Below are positions 15,914 to 23,701 of a DNA stretch of 64,000 nucleotides, one piece after another (position 1 is the stretch's first letter; each line of letters starts with the position of its first letter). Source of the stretch: Aequorivita vladivostokensis (lineage in GTDB: Bacteria; Bacteroidota; Bacteroidia; Flavobacteriales; Flavobacteriaceae). A program made the translations under genes and the position numbers. The stretch spans positions 62,001 through 126,000 of the forward strand of contig NZ_JSVU01000003.1 of NCBI RefSeq assembly GCF_000952855.1. The letters run 5' to 3'. The notes under the pieces are model-generated. The model was not told the DNA's origin and made no database searches. It saw only the letters and a program-made list of their open reading frames with translations.

Positions 15914-18280
15914 TTATTCCTCAATTTGCGAAATAAGATCTTCGTAGGTATAGTATTCCTTTACCTTGTCATTGCTTTTGCTGTATAGAACCTTAACGCG
16001 CAATGCCTTGAGGCCTGTAACGCCTTGCAGATCCTCCAATTCCAGAACCTCAATTTCGGTATCTATCATTTTTTGGAATTGCAAAAAGTGCAGGTACTTT
16101 AGATACTCTTCCTCGTCTTCTTTTTGGGAATAGATAATGGCTATTTTTCCGGGTTCCGTAATACGGTCTTCCGTGCCTTTAATGTTGGCTTTATCCACAC
16201 GTTTCTTTACAACTTCATAACGCGCATTGTACGTGCCATCAACGTCAAATCGCTTTTCATCCATACGAAACCGCAGCGATAGGGAACCGTTAAAAACCAA
16301 GATCATGGAAGCCACATTTAAGGTAATGGGCAAGGAATCCTTAAATCGGTAAAAACTGTTTTCCATCTCGCACATTACCTGCAGTTGCCACAGTTTTAAA
16401 TTTTTTAGATATATTTTATTGAAAGAGCGCTCTTTGGTAATTGCCTCTCCTATATAGAGATTATGCTCTACCCCATCAGTCTTAAAGCGCTCGAAATAAT
16501 GCGGATACATTTTCTGTGCTTCCTGCTGCTTTCGGTCTAGAATGGCAGCCAATCTTTTATTGATAAGCATTACCGATTCGTCATAATCTTTTCGATACTT
16601 ATATACAAAGCCCGTATTTACATCTACCAATTTATAATATTCATCAACCCACTCCTTAAATACATCGTTTTTTTGACGGATGTGTTTTAACAAAGGAATT
16701 ATTTCCGCAGCAATAAAATTCATAATCTTACGCTCGGTATCTACTTGCAGATTTTCCTCAATTTCTTGTGAAAAAGTGGCAATGGTAAACTTCATCTGCT
16801 CAAAAATAGGCAGCGATGCCTGGTTTGAAAGTTTTTTCAAAAGCCCATCGATATAACTCAGTTGAAGAATGAGATCCTGCTTGGTAGCCTCGTTTCGCGC
16901 CTCGGAAGATCCTTTTATATCAGTCTGCCCATATAACGGGTAGATGTCCTCAAAAACTATTTCCTTGAAAAAGGTTGGGTTGCCCTCATTTATGGTATTG
17001 AGATAACGTTTCGCCTCTTTGCGGAATTTCCAGTGCACGCTACTGTGAATGGCAGTACATTCCTCTTGGATTATAAGTTCCAGCTCGTTTTCAAGGTTTT
17101 CCTTGGAGCGTACAACAGAGTCCACCAAGAAGGGCATGATGTCGCGCAGTTTATTGGCATTTATGGTGTTTAAATCGTTCGCATTGGGCGAAACCAGCTC
17201 CAAAACCCCTAAAATTTTATCATTGTGTACAATGGAGGCGAAGATGGCACTTCGCATTCCTTGATCCAGCATTTTCTTATAAAGCAAATTCTCTGGATAC
17301 ATTTTATGATAGCGTTCCGCATCGGTAACGCAATAAAACTCCTTCTGCTTAAAAAGCGTATAGTAGGAAGCACTGCAAAGCGCATCTTTACTTAACTGCG
17401 ATTTCTTATTGTTGAGAATGAAACTTGAAATCTCCTTAAATAGGGTTCTTTCAAAAGATTCGGTTTCCTCGTTATAATCCGTAAAGCCGATCATTAAATC
17501 CTTCAGGTCGAAGATGGAACGGAAAATACGGCTGAATTCGGTATTCTCGAAGCCCCCGTTCTTTTCCAACCTTAGAAGATTCGATTTAAAATCTGAAATG
17601 GACACATTCAAGGTAACATCGGTTAAGGAAGCAATAACGAAGCCGTTGAAAATCCAACTTTCCGGTGGAAATTTTTCCTTCCACACCGAAACGTCGTCAA
17701 AGCTTTCCAGAAGTTCGTTGATGTCCTCTTCAGAAATATCCTTTGCCTCATCGGTTTTTTGGATCTCCACAAAATCGGCATTATAGAGCAATCTATAATT
17801 TTTGACCATACCGCGCTCGTCGGGAATATTGTAATAATAAGAGCGTCTAAAATCTACTTTTCTATCATAGTATTCACTCAGGATGATACTGCACCCCATG
17901 ATGTAGAACTGATCGTCATCAAAATTTATAATATCCAGTTTAAAATCGGGACCAGCCGCTTTTATTAAATTTTTATACCGCTGTGTACTTTTAAATGCGA
18001 AGTCTTGAAAGGGAATGGTCGCAAACTTTATTTCGTTCTTCCCCAATACAGAAGGGAACAGTGGGTTCAAAAGGGTGTCTATCTGCTTCATATATTTTGG
18101 TAGCAAATCAAAATCGCTTATTCCCTGCGAGAGCTCGGGAAAATTTTCTTCCACGGAAAGAATTTCGGCCGCGAGATTTTTTTCGACTTCCGTTTCGGGT
18201 GTATTCTCCTTAAAGGCCTCAAAAACTTTTTTGAAACCTATCTTAACTTTCAACGGAAAATCCCTTTTCAATTTCTTCAT
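15914..18280 (-). CDS. Large GAF-domain protein
   Basis: 788 residues, soluble, with no signal peptide or membrane segment. A GAF-like sensory module lies at about 300-395 ('SAIFASIVHNDKILGVLELVSP'). Long helical flanks follow, and the C-terminal part reads 'NVASMILVFNGSLSLRFRMDEKRFDVDGTYNARYEVVKKRVDKA', which would suit a ligand- or protein-binding domain. No kinase, cyclase or phosphodiesterase motif was found. It is convergent with the HD-PycTM gene with no bases between the stop codons. GAF domains often bind cyclic nucleotides, so a link to the neighbour is conceivable but unproven. A near-consensus -7 box on the minus strand (complement of 18303-18310, TACTTTTA) lies upstream. Confidence 0.75.
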   Translation of the reverse strand: MKKLKRDFPLKVKIGFKKVFEAFKENTPETEVEKNLAAEILSVEENFPELSQGISDFDLLPKYMKQIDTLLNPLFPSVLGKNEIKFATIPFQDFAFKSTQRYKNLIKAAGPDFKLDIINFDDDQFYIMGCSIILSEYYDRKVDFRRSYYYNIPDERGMVKNYRLLYNADFVEIQKTDEAKDISEEDINELLESFDDVSVWKEKFPPESWIFNGFVIASLTDVTLNVSISDFKSNLLRLEKNGGFENTEFSRIFRSIFDLKDLMIGFTDYNEETESFERTLFKEISSFILNNKKSQLSKDALCSASYYTLFKQKEFYCVTDAERYHKMYPENLLYKKMLDQGMRSAIFASIVHNDKILGVLELVSPNANDLNTINANKLRDIMPFLVDSVVRSKENLENELELIIQEECTAIHSSVHWKFRKEAKRYLNTINEGNPTFFKEIVFEDIYPLYGQTDIKGSSEARNEATKQDLILQLSYIDGLLKKLSNQASLPIFEQMKFTIATFSQEIEENLQVDTERKIMNFIAAEIIPLLKHIRQKNDVFKEWVDEYYKLVDVNTGFVYKYRKDYDESVMLINKRLAAILDRKQQEAQKMYPHYFERFKTDGVEHNLYIGEAITKERSFNKIYLKNLKLWQLQVMCEMENSFYRFKDSLPITLNVASMILVFNGSLSLRFRMDEKRFDVDGTYNARYEVVKKRVDKANIKGTEDRITEPGKIAIIYSQKEDEEEYLKYLHFLQFQKMIDTEIEVLELEDLQGVTGLKALRVKVLYSKSNDKVKEYYTYEDLISQIEE

Positions 18281-18384
18281 ACTAAAGCGATATTTAAAGG
18301 ATAAAAGTACGGGTTAATGCCCCGAAAATATGTTAATAAATAATAAAATAATAGCTCATTTCACACAATGAGGGAATAAACAGC

Positions 18385-18392
18385 TATTTTTG
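18385..18392 (+). promoter_or_regulatory. -7 promoter element (TATTTTTG)
   Basis: A perfect TAnnTTTG match 25 bp upstream of the TlpA-like ATG; no convincing -33 element. Confidence 0.5.
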
Positions 18393-18417
18393 CCACCAAT
18401 CTAAAAATACAAAATTT

Positions 18418-19533
18418 ATGAGACTGATTTTAGCTTTACTTTTATCCATTCCATTAATATCCTGCAATAAAGATACCAATTCCTATAAATTGGAAGGTGA
18501 TGCCATTGGTTTTGAGGATGGCACTGAAATGTATGTTTACACTTTGGAAAACAAACAGCCAAAATTGCTGGATACGATCGTTATTAATGAAGGAAAATTT
18601 TCGGCCACTTATCCCAATAGTGAAAATACAAGTCTGAATTTCTTAAGGCTGAATGAGGTGCAGGGTTCGGTACTGTTCTTTCCGGAAAACGTGGATATGC
18701 AGGCTACTATTTATAAAGATAGCATTAGAGCCTCTCGCGTAATGGGGGGAAAACAAAATGAGGCCTACAGTGATTTTGTCAATAAAATGACTGCCTTCAA
18801 CAAAAGAAAGCAGGAAAATATGGAGCGTTTTCGCGCCGCCAGAGAAATGAACGATACGGCCACCGTTGCAGAAATACAAAGCCAAAATTTGAACATTGTA
18901 GCAGAGGAAACGGAATATAAAAAGGAATTTTTGAACAATAATCTGAATAGCCTGTTCGCGGCCATGCTAATTTCTGAAATGACCGGGCGAAAAGAACTTA
19001 CACCCGCAGAAGCCAGTGCCTATATTGAAAAAATGGACGCCAAGGTAGCCTCCACTGAAATGGTACAGGACCTTAAAACAAATCTCGAGGCAATGAAAAA
19101 AGCTGAAGTGGGAAGTTTGGCTCCAAATTTCAGCGCCCCGACCCCAACGGGTGAAATGATGTCTCTAAAAGATGCGTTGGGCAAATACACCATTATCGAC
19201 TTTTGGGCCTCCTGGTGCAGACCGTGTAGAATAGAAAATCCTAATGTGGTAAAGGTTTACAATAAATATCACGATAAGGGCTTAAATATTATTAGCGTAT
19301 CCCTGGACAAGGCAGAGCAAAAAGACAAATGGTTACAAGCTATCAAGGATGACCAAATGGATTGGTACCACGTTTCAAACCTCCAGTTTTGGCAGGACCC
19401 TATTGCACAGCAGTACAGCGTGCGTTCCATACCCGCTACCTTCCTTCTTGACGAAAATGGGGTTATAATAGATAAAAACCTTCGCGGCGCGGCGCTGGAA
19501 GCCAAGATTGCTACTTTGTTTGCAGGAGAGTAA
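18418..19533 (+). CDS. TlpA-family thiol-disulfide oxidoreductase lipoprotein with DUF4369
   Basis: 371 residues. Lipoprotein signal with Cys16 (PLISC). The N-terminal half (about 25-120) resembles DUF4369 ('LEGDAIGFEDGTEMYVYTLE'), the usual partner domain in Bacteroidota. The C-terminal half (about 225-370) is a thioredoxin fold with active site 'WASWCRPC' and the cis-proline loop 'VRSIPATFLLDENG'. It should act in the periplasm in reduction of disulfides or cytochrome c maturation. It is monocistronic with a promoter element at 18385 and a strong terminator at 19570. Confidence 0.9.
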   Translation: MRLILALLLSIPLISCNKDTNSYKLEGDAIGFEDGTEMYVYTLENKQPKLLDTIVINEGKFSATYPNSENTSLNFLRLNEVQGSVLFFPENVDMQATIYKDSIRASRVMGGKQNEAYSDFVNKMTAFNKRKQENMERFRAAREMNDTATVAEIQSQNLNIVAEETEYKKEFLNNNLNSLFAAMLISEMTGRKELTPAEASAYIEKMDAKVASTEMVQDLKTNLEAMKKAEVGSLAPNFSAPTPTGEMMSLKDALGKYTIIDFWASWCRPCRIENPNVVKVYNKYHDKGLNIISVSLDKAEQKDKWLQAIKDDQMDWYHVSNLQFWQDPIAQQYSVRSIPATFLLDENGVIIDKNLRGAALEAKIATLFAGE

Positions 19534-19569
19534 TTGCGGTATTGACGGTAGTCGGTAGAAAAATATTAA

Positions 19570-19605
19570 AAAACCTCGGTCTTTTGAACGACCGAGGTTT
19601 TTTTG
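19570..19605 (+). terminator. Rho-independent terminator after the TlpA-like gene
   Basis: An 11-bp perfect stem (AAACCTCGGTC with GACCGAGGTTT) is followed by a T-run; A-run symmetry allows bidirectional use for the converging SIMPL gene. Confidence 0.9.
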
Positions 19606-19674
19606 TGTTTAATGATTTATCGTTTTTGAAATGTTTTAAACGTATAAAATACTCCAACTTTCAACCACCTGGGC

Positions 19675-20361
19675 TTAATTTAAAAGGAAGCTTACGTTTA
19701 CAGTTGATTTAATTTCCATTTCGCCAAGAGCAATCGTTTGTTCGCCGCCACTGGCAGAAGAATCCATCATAGCCGTTTTGTACATTGGCCGTGGATCTCC
19801 CGAATTATTGAATTCGCTTATTGAAACTGCTTTTCCAACACTTTGGTTCAAAACTGAAGCGTATTCCCTCGCCTTCATTTGGGCATTCTCAACAGCCTTT
19901 TTACGGGCCTCACTCTTAAGCGATTCCTCTTTGGAGGAAGAAAAGTTTATGCCATCAATTCTGTTGATGCCCGTATCTATAAGCCCCTTCATTACCGCCT
20001 CGTATTTTTTTAGATCGTGCAATTTTACCGAAAGGGACTGATTGGCGGCAAAAGTGTAGGTTTTACTGTTGTAATCATAGTTTTTGCTGAGGTTCATATA
20101 TTCCGTACGCACATCCTTATCGGAAATGTCCATTTTTTTTAGAAATTTTAAAACTTCATTAATCGTCGCATCGTTTTGCTCTTTTAGCGTCTTGGTGTTT
20201 TCTCCCGTATTTTCAACGCGAATGTTTATGGTTACTTCATCGGGTACCACGCGCACGATACCTTCCCCGGTAACATCGATAGTGGGCGGCGGTAACGTAT
20301 TCTGTGCCATTGCGGTAGTGGTCGTAATTGCTAAAATTAAAAGTGTTTTAAGAGTTTTCAT
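19675..20361 (-). CDS. Secreted SIMPL (DUF541) domain protein
   Basis: 228 residues with a 19-residue signal peptide (MKTLKTLLILAITTTTAMAQ). The body is a SIMPL/DUF541 domain: 'IDVTGEGIVRVVPDEVTINIRVENTG' at the start, 'LKKYEAVMKGLIDTGINRIDGINFSSS' and 'RKKAVENAQMKAREYAS', and a closing beta strand 'EIKSTVNVSFLLN'. These periplasmic or outer-membrane proteins have no established enzyme activity. It lies 58 bp downstream of the rhomboid gene on the same strand and could be co-transcribed with it. Confidence 0.9.
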   Translation of the reverse strand: MKTLKTLLILAITTTTAMAQNTLPPPTIDVTGEGIVRVVPDEVTINIRVENTGENTKTLKEQNDATINEVLKFLKKMDISDKDVRTEYMNLSKNYDYNSKTYTFAANQSLSVKLHDLKKYEAVMKGLIDTGINRIDGINFSSSKEESLKSEARKKAVENAQMKAREYASVLNQSVGKAVSISEFNNSGDPRPMYKTAMMDSSASGGEQTIALGEMEIKSTVNVSFLLN

Positions 20362-20419
20362 AGATTTTTTAGGTTTTAGATTTTTGTTATTTGCGGATGT
20401 TTCATCAAAAGATTTCCAA

Positions 20420-21070
20420 CTATATTTTACCCAATTTATGGAGAACGAATAAAAGAATCAAAGGAATCGCCAATAAGACAACAATCCATAGACTTGTTTG
20501 GAACAAATAGGGCGCAAAAACAAGCGTTAGCACATAACCGCCAACAGCCCCACCAATGTGGGCATCGTGGCCTATATTTCCCAATCTTTTTTTCATTCCG
20601 TAGATAGAATACAACAAATATGCCATCCCAAAAAGCCACGCCGGAATGGGGATAGGGATAAAAAACAAATAAAGGCCCATATCGGGAAAAAACAAAATAG
20701 CGGAATATAGCACGCCCATCACCGCACCGCTTGCCCCTATTGCGCTGTAGTGGTATTCATCTTTGTGGAAATAAAAGGAAAGCAAATTACCTATCAGCAA
20801 ACTCGCCACATAGATTATCACAAAATAAGTAACCCCAACGCTCATAATAACTACCGGTGCAAAGAAATAAAGCGTAAGCATATTGAACAGCAAATGTGAA
20901 AAATCGGCGTGCAAAAAAGCAGAGCTGAACATTCTAATATGCTCGCCGCGGCGTATTCCCGCAATGTTGAACTTGTACTTTTCAAAAAAGGCAAAATCAT
21001 TGAAGCCTTTCATAGATATGATCACGTTGGCGGCAATGATTATAATGGTTGCGATGTGTAGGTTTTGCAT
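20420..21070 (-). CDS. Rhomboid family intramembrane serine protease
   Basis: 216 residues, six hydrophobic segments. Catalytic serine in 'GASGAVMG' (Ser114), catalytic histidine in 'GHDAHIGGAVGG' (His170), and the conserved 'HADFSHLLFNM' (His59, Asn63). It cleaves membrane-protein substrates inside the bilayer; the substrate is unknown. It is divergent from the acyltransferase, with a heptamer array and that gene's promoter in between. Confidence 0.93.
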   Translation of the reverse strand: MQNLHIATIIIIAANVIISMKGFNDFAFFEKYKFNIAGIRRGEHIRMFSSAFLHADFSHLLFNMLTLYFFAPVVIMSVGVTYFVIIYVASLLIGNLLSFYFHKDEYHYSAIGASGAVMGVLYSAILFFPDMGLYLFFIPIPIPAWLFGMAYLLYSIYGMKKRLGNIGHDAHIGGAVGGYVLTLVFAPYLFQTSLWIVVLLAIPLILLFVLHKLGKI

Positions 21071-21123
21071 TTGGAATGAAAAATTAAATATTAAAAGTTA
21101 TTGTTGATTCGTGATTCTAACCT

Positions 21124-21158
21124 GAATATTCAATATTGAACGTTGAAGATTGAACATT
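21124..21158. repeat. 7-bp repeat array, GAACATT type
   Basis: Five heptamers in a row (GAATATT, CAATATT, GAACGTT, GAAGATT, GAACATT) lie in the divergent gap between the rhomboid and acyltransferase genes; the array overlaps the -33 region of the acyltransferase promoter. Confidence 0.85.
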
Positions 21159-21174
21159 TATTTAATTAGTTTTG
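21143..21174 (+). promoter_or_regulatory. Promoter of the acyltransferase, partly inside a repeat array
   Basis: TTG at 21143-21145 and a perfect TAGTTTTG at 21167-21174, spacing 21 bp, ending 14 bp before ATG 21189. This rules out the upstream TTG start at 21150. Confidence 0.65.
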
Positions 21175-21188
21175 CACGAATATTCGCT

Positions 21189-22064
21189 ATGCAAAGATTG
21201 CTTTATATCCTGGCTTATCCAATTCTTTGGCTACTTTCCATTATGCCGATGCGTATTTTATACCTAAAATCCACCGCGCTGTATTTTTTGGTCTATTATA
21301 TTGTTGGGTATCGCAAAAAAGTGGTGAAGGATAATCTAGTCCTCGTTTTTCCCGAAAAAACACAAAAGGAGCGGGACTATATCGCACAGCAGTTCTTTAA
21401 ACATCTTTGCGACATCATTTTTGAAACTATAAAGGCATTTACCATTTCCGAAAAGGAAATCCGCAAACGGTTTGTGGTAACCAATGCCGAAATCCTTGAC
21501 AATTATTACCAAAACGACCGAAGCATCCTGCTAATGGCAGGCCATTACGGCAACTGGGAATGGAGCGGAATTCTCAACAAATTGATGCAGCATCAAGCCC
21601 ACGCCGTTTACAAACCTTTGGACAACAAACAGTTTGATGCATTGGTTAAAAAAACCCGGGAACACTTTGGAGGCATCATTGTGAGCAATAAAAAAATTGT
21701 GGGCGTGCTTTTCCGAAAGTGGAAAAAAGGCATCAAAACGCTAACCTACATTCTCTCTGACCAAACCCCAAAACTCGGTGCTTTCAAACACCGCGATACC
21801 TTTATGGGGATAGATGTGCCAATGTTCACCGGGACCGAGGAACTGGCAAAAAAGCTCGACTTTTCAGTGCTTTATCTAAAGGTTGAAAAAGTGAAACGCG
21901 GGTATTACACTGCCACTTTTATTCCTTTGGTTGACAATCCAAAGGAATACCCAGATTTTCAGATAACCCGAATGTTTTTTGATGCCTTGGAAGCACAGAT
22001 TCGCGAAAAGCCTGAGTTTTATTTATGGTCGCATAAACGGTGGAAGCTGAGGAATGTTCAATAA
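21189..22064 (+). CDS. Lysophospholipid / lipid A acyltransferase family protein
   Basis: 291 residues from ATG 21189. The N-terminus is a membrane anchor (LLYILAYPILWLLSIMPMRILY). The LpxL/HtrB-type motif H-x4-(D/E) is seen as 'AGHYGNWEW', followed by 'AVYKPLDNKQFDALVKKTREHFGG', 'LSDQTPK' and 'FTGTEELAKKL', and a C-terminal 'LWSHKRWK'. It transfers an acyl chain to a lipid, most likely lipid A, at the inner membrane. The start is set by the promoter at 21143-21174. Confidence 0.9.
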   Translation: MQRLLYILAYPILWLLSIMPMRILYLKSTALYFLVYYIVGYRKKVVKDNLVLVFPEKTQKERDYIAQQFFKHLCDIIFETIKAFTISEKEIRKRFVVTNAEILDNYYQNDRSILLMAGHYGNWEWSGILNKLMQHQAHAVYKPLDNKQFDALVKKTREHFGGIIVSNKKIVGVLFRKWKKGIKTLTYILSDQTPKLGAFKHRDTFMGIDVPMFTGTEELAKKLDFSVLYLKVEKVKRGYYTATFIPLVDNPKEYPDFQITRMFFDALEAQIREKPEFYLWSHKRWKLRNVQ

Positions 22065-22188
22065 GATTTGATATAAAACAACTTATTTTTAATATCTTTA
22101 ATAACCATTAATAAATAAGTACCGACAATCCAAAATAGTAATTGTTGATATTATTGAATATTTTTATATAAAACCAAGCAACCAACCT

Positions 22189-22890
22189 ATGAAAAATTTT
22201 ATATTCCTTTGGATTAGTTTAATAAGCTTGACGTGTTTATCACAAGATATGCGGCTTTTTGAGCAAACTTGGATTTTACATGATTTGATTTTGGATGGAC
22301 AGAGTTATATTCCTCCAATTAATAGTGAGCAAAATCACGTTCCCGCAGATTTTATTGAGCCTAATGATTTTTATACAGGAGTATGTGATGGTACAGGCGG
22401 ATATGGCATAATTGAATATAATGGAACTACTGAGTTCAATTTCTCGGAAGGAATAAATTGGCTTGCAGGAGGTTGCTCAATTGAAGAGAATAATCTGTAC
22501 TCTGATTTATATATGAGCTTCTGGAATGAACCACCCTTCGATCCATTTCATTATGTAATTACCGAATCAGGACAGGACAGAACCCTTATTATAACAGCTT
22601 CTAATGGGGACCAGGCAATATATAGTAATAGATACTTATCGATAAGTGAATTTAACAATCAATCCCTATCAATTTATCCTAATCCCGCTACTGATATTCT
22701 CAATTTAAAATACAATGAAAATCTTTCCATACAAAAAATCATTATCTATGATTCCCAAGGAAGACAGGTTTTATATAACACAAAAAATCTATCTCAAATA
22801 AATGTTGGGAATTTAAAATCAGGTATATACTTCATTTCAATAGAAAATAATAAAAAGGAAACACTAAAAAGGAAATTTGTAAAAAGGTAA
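22189..22890 (+). CDS. Secreted protein with T9SS type A sorting domain
   Basis: 233 residues. Signal peptide MKNFIFLWISLISLTCLSQ. The middle part (about 20-155) has no recognised domain but resembles lipocalin-like or META-like small beta proteins ('FEQTWILHDLILDGQSYIPP', 'ADFIEPNDFYTGVCDG'). The last 75 residues are a type IX secretion sorting domain ('LSIYPNPATDILNLKYNENL', 'KIIIYDSQGRQVL', 'GIYFISIENN', basic end KRKFVKR). The gene and its surroundings are noticeably AT-rich compared with the flanking genes, consistent with recent acquisition. Confidence 0.8.
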   Translation: MKNFIFLWISLISLTCLSQDMRLFEQTWILHDLILDGQSYIPPINSEQNHVPADFIEPNDFYTGVCDGTGGYGIIEYNGTTEFNFSEGINWLAGGCSIEENNLYSDLYMSFWNEPPFDPFHYVITESGQDRTLIITASNGDQAIYSNRYLSISEFNNQSLSIYPNPATDILNLKYNENLSIQKIIIYDSQGRQVLYNTKNLSQINVGNLKSGIYFISIENNKKETLKRKFVKR

Positions 22891-22931
22891 ATATACGTAG
22901 TACCCAATGGCACCAGTAGAATAAAAATCTT

Positions 22932-22985
22932 TTATATTCTCGCAATAATCTTAATCTCCCCAATAATCCTATCTGCCAAAGCCCT
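22932..22985 (-). pseudogene. Remnant of the glmM 3' end
   Basis: On the minus strand this segment encodes ALADRIIGEIKIIARI followed by TAA, almost identical to the true GlmM C-terminus ALADRIIGEIKAIAGI at 23702-23752. Nucleotide identity is about 36 of 43 with a 17-bp identical core. Upstream of it the frame is broken (TAG within about 9 codons), so only the 3' tip survives. It marks one edge of an insertion that carries the toxin-antitoxin pair. Confidence 0.75.
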
Positions 22986-23022
22986 CTCCTATTTTTTCCG
23001 CATCGGGAGTAATTGATAAAAA

Positions 23023-23053
23023 TTGCCAAATTTATATTTTGCACCTATATTTG
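23023..23053 (+). promoter_or_regulatory. Promoter of the toxin-antitoxin operon
   Basis: TTG at 23023-23025 and a perfect TATATTTG at 23046-23053, 20 bp apart, 21 bp before ATG 23075. The box sets the antitoxin start at 23075 and not at the upstream TTG (23039). Confidence 0.65.
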
Positions 23054-23074
23054 TACAAAATTAAATACAATATC

Positions 23075-23329
23075 ATGCAAATCACGACTGTCTCCGACTT
23101 CAGAAAAAACATTAAAACCTATCTTGATAGCGTTGTGAAGAATTTTGAGACCTTGATTATAAATCGCGGAAAAGATTCTGGAATTGTAGTGATGTCGCTA
23201 CAGGAATACAATTCCTTGATGGCTACCAACCATGAGCTCTCCTCCCGAAAAAATGAATTGAGATTGGATTCCGCTATCGAAAAATTAAGGGAGGGAAAGA
23301 ATTTTGAGAAGGATTTGATCGAAAATTAA
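23075..23329 (+). CDS. yefM: YefM/Phd family antitoxin
   Basis: 84 residues. The start 'MQITTVSDFRKNIKTYLDSV' and 'IINRGKDSGIVVMSLQEYNSLMATNHEL' are the Phd/YefM DNA-binding fold. The C-terminal acidic/basic helix (SAIEKLREGKNFEKDLIEN) is the toxin-wrapping segment. It should neutralise the downstream YoeB-like toxin and autorepress the operon. It ends 1 bp before the toxin start. The pair lies between the glmM 3'-end remnant and glmM. Confidence 0.92.
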   Translation: MQITTVSDFRKNIKTYLDSVVKNFETLIINRGKDSGIVVMSLQEYNSLMATNHELSSRKNELRLDSAIEKLREGKNFEKDLIEN

Positions 23330-23330
23330 A

Positions 23331-23588
23331 ATGAAGTACATATTTGTTGACGAATCTTGGGAGGATTATCTGTATTGGCAAAGAACAGATAAGAAAAAAC
23401 TGAGAAAAATAAACTTACTTCTGAAAAACATCGCTCGCAATCCTTTTGACGGTATAGGAAAACCCGAACCGCTAAAACATAAATACGCCGGGTTTTGGTC
23501 AAGACGAATTGATAGCGAACACCGGCTCATTTATCAATATAAAGAAGGAGAAATATTAATCGCGAAATGTAGATTCCATTACGACTGA
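23331..23588 (+). CDS. yoeB: YoeB/Txe family mRNA-interferase toxin
   Basis: 85 residues, standard YoeB length. Motifs 'FVDESWEDYLYWQRTDKK', 'NPFDGIGKPEPLKHKYAGFWSRRIDSEHRLIY' and the terminal 'AKCRFHYD' are those of the family, including the Arg/His/Tyr residues of the RNase active site. It cleaves mRNA on the ribosome when not bound by its antitoxin. Translationally linked to yefM. A terminator follows at 23645-23680. Confidence 0.94.
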   Translation: MKYIFVDESWEDYLYWQRTDKKKLRKINLLLKNIARNPFDGIGKPEPLKHKYAGFWSRRIDSEHRLIYQYKEGEILIAKCRFHYD

Positions 23589-23644
23589 TAAAATACTGCG
23601 TTCAATCGCGAATACAATATAAAAAGGATACCTTAACTTGTAAA

Positions 23645-23680
23645 ACACCTTCTCCCAATTGTACGGGAGAAGGCGTTCTT
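23645..23680. terminator. Terminator between the toxin gene and glmM
   Basis: An 11-12-bp stem (CACCTTCTCCC with GGGAGAAGGCG) with an 8-base loop; TTCTTTATT follows on the plus side. It lies between convergent genes and could serve both. Confidence 0.7.
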
Positions 23681-23701
23681 TATTGGGCAATTAAATTCTC
23701 G

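Noticed and set aside
14729-18280. Complete Pycsar defence system
   Set aside because: No pyrimidine cyclase is encoded nearby; the GAF protein has no cyclase motif, so only an effector-like domain can be claimed.
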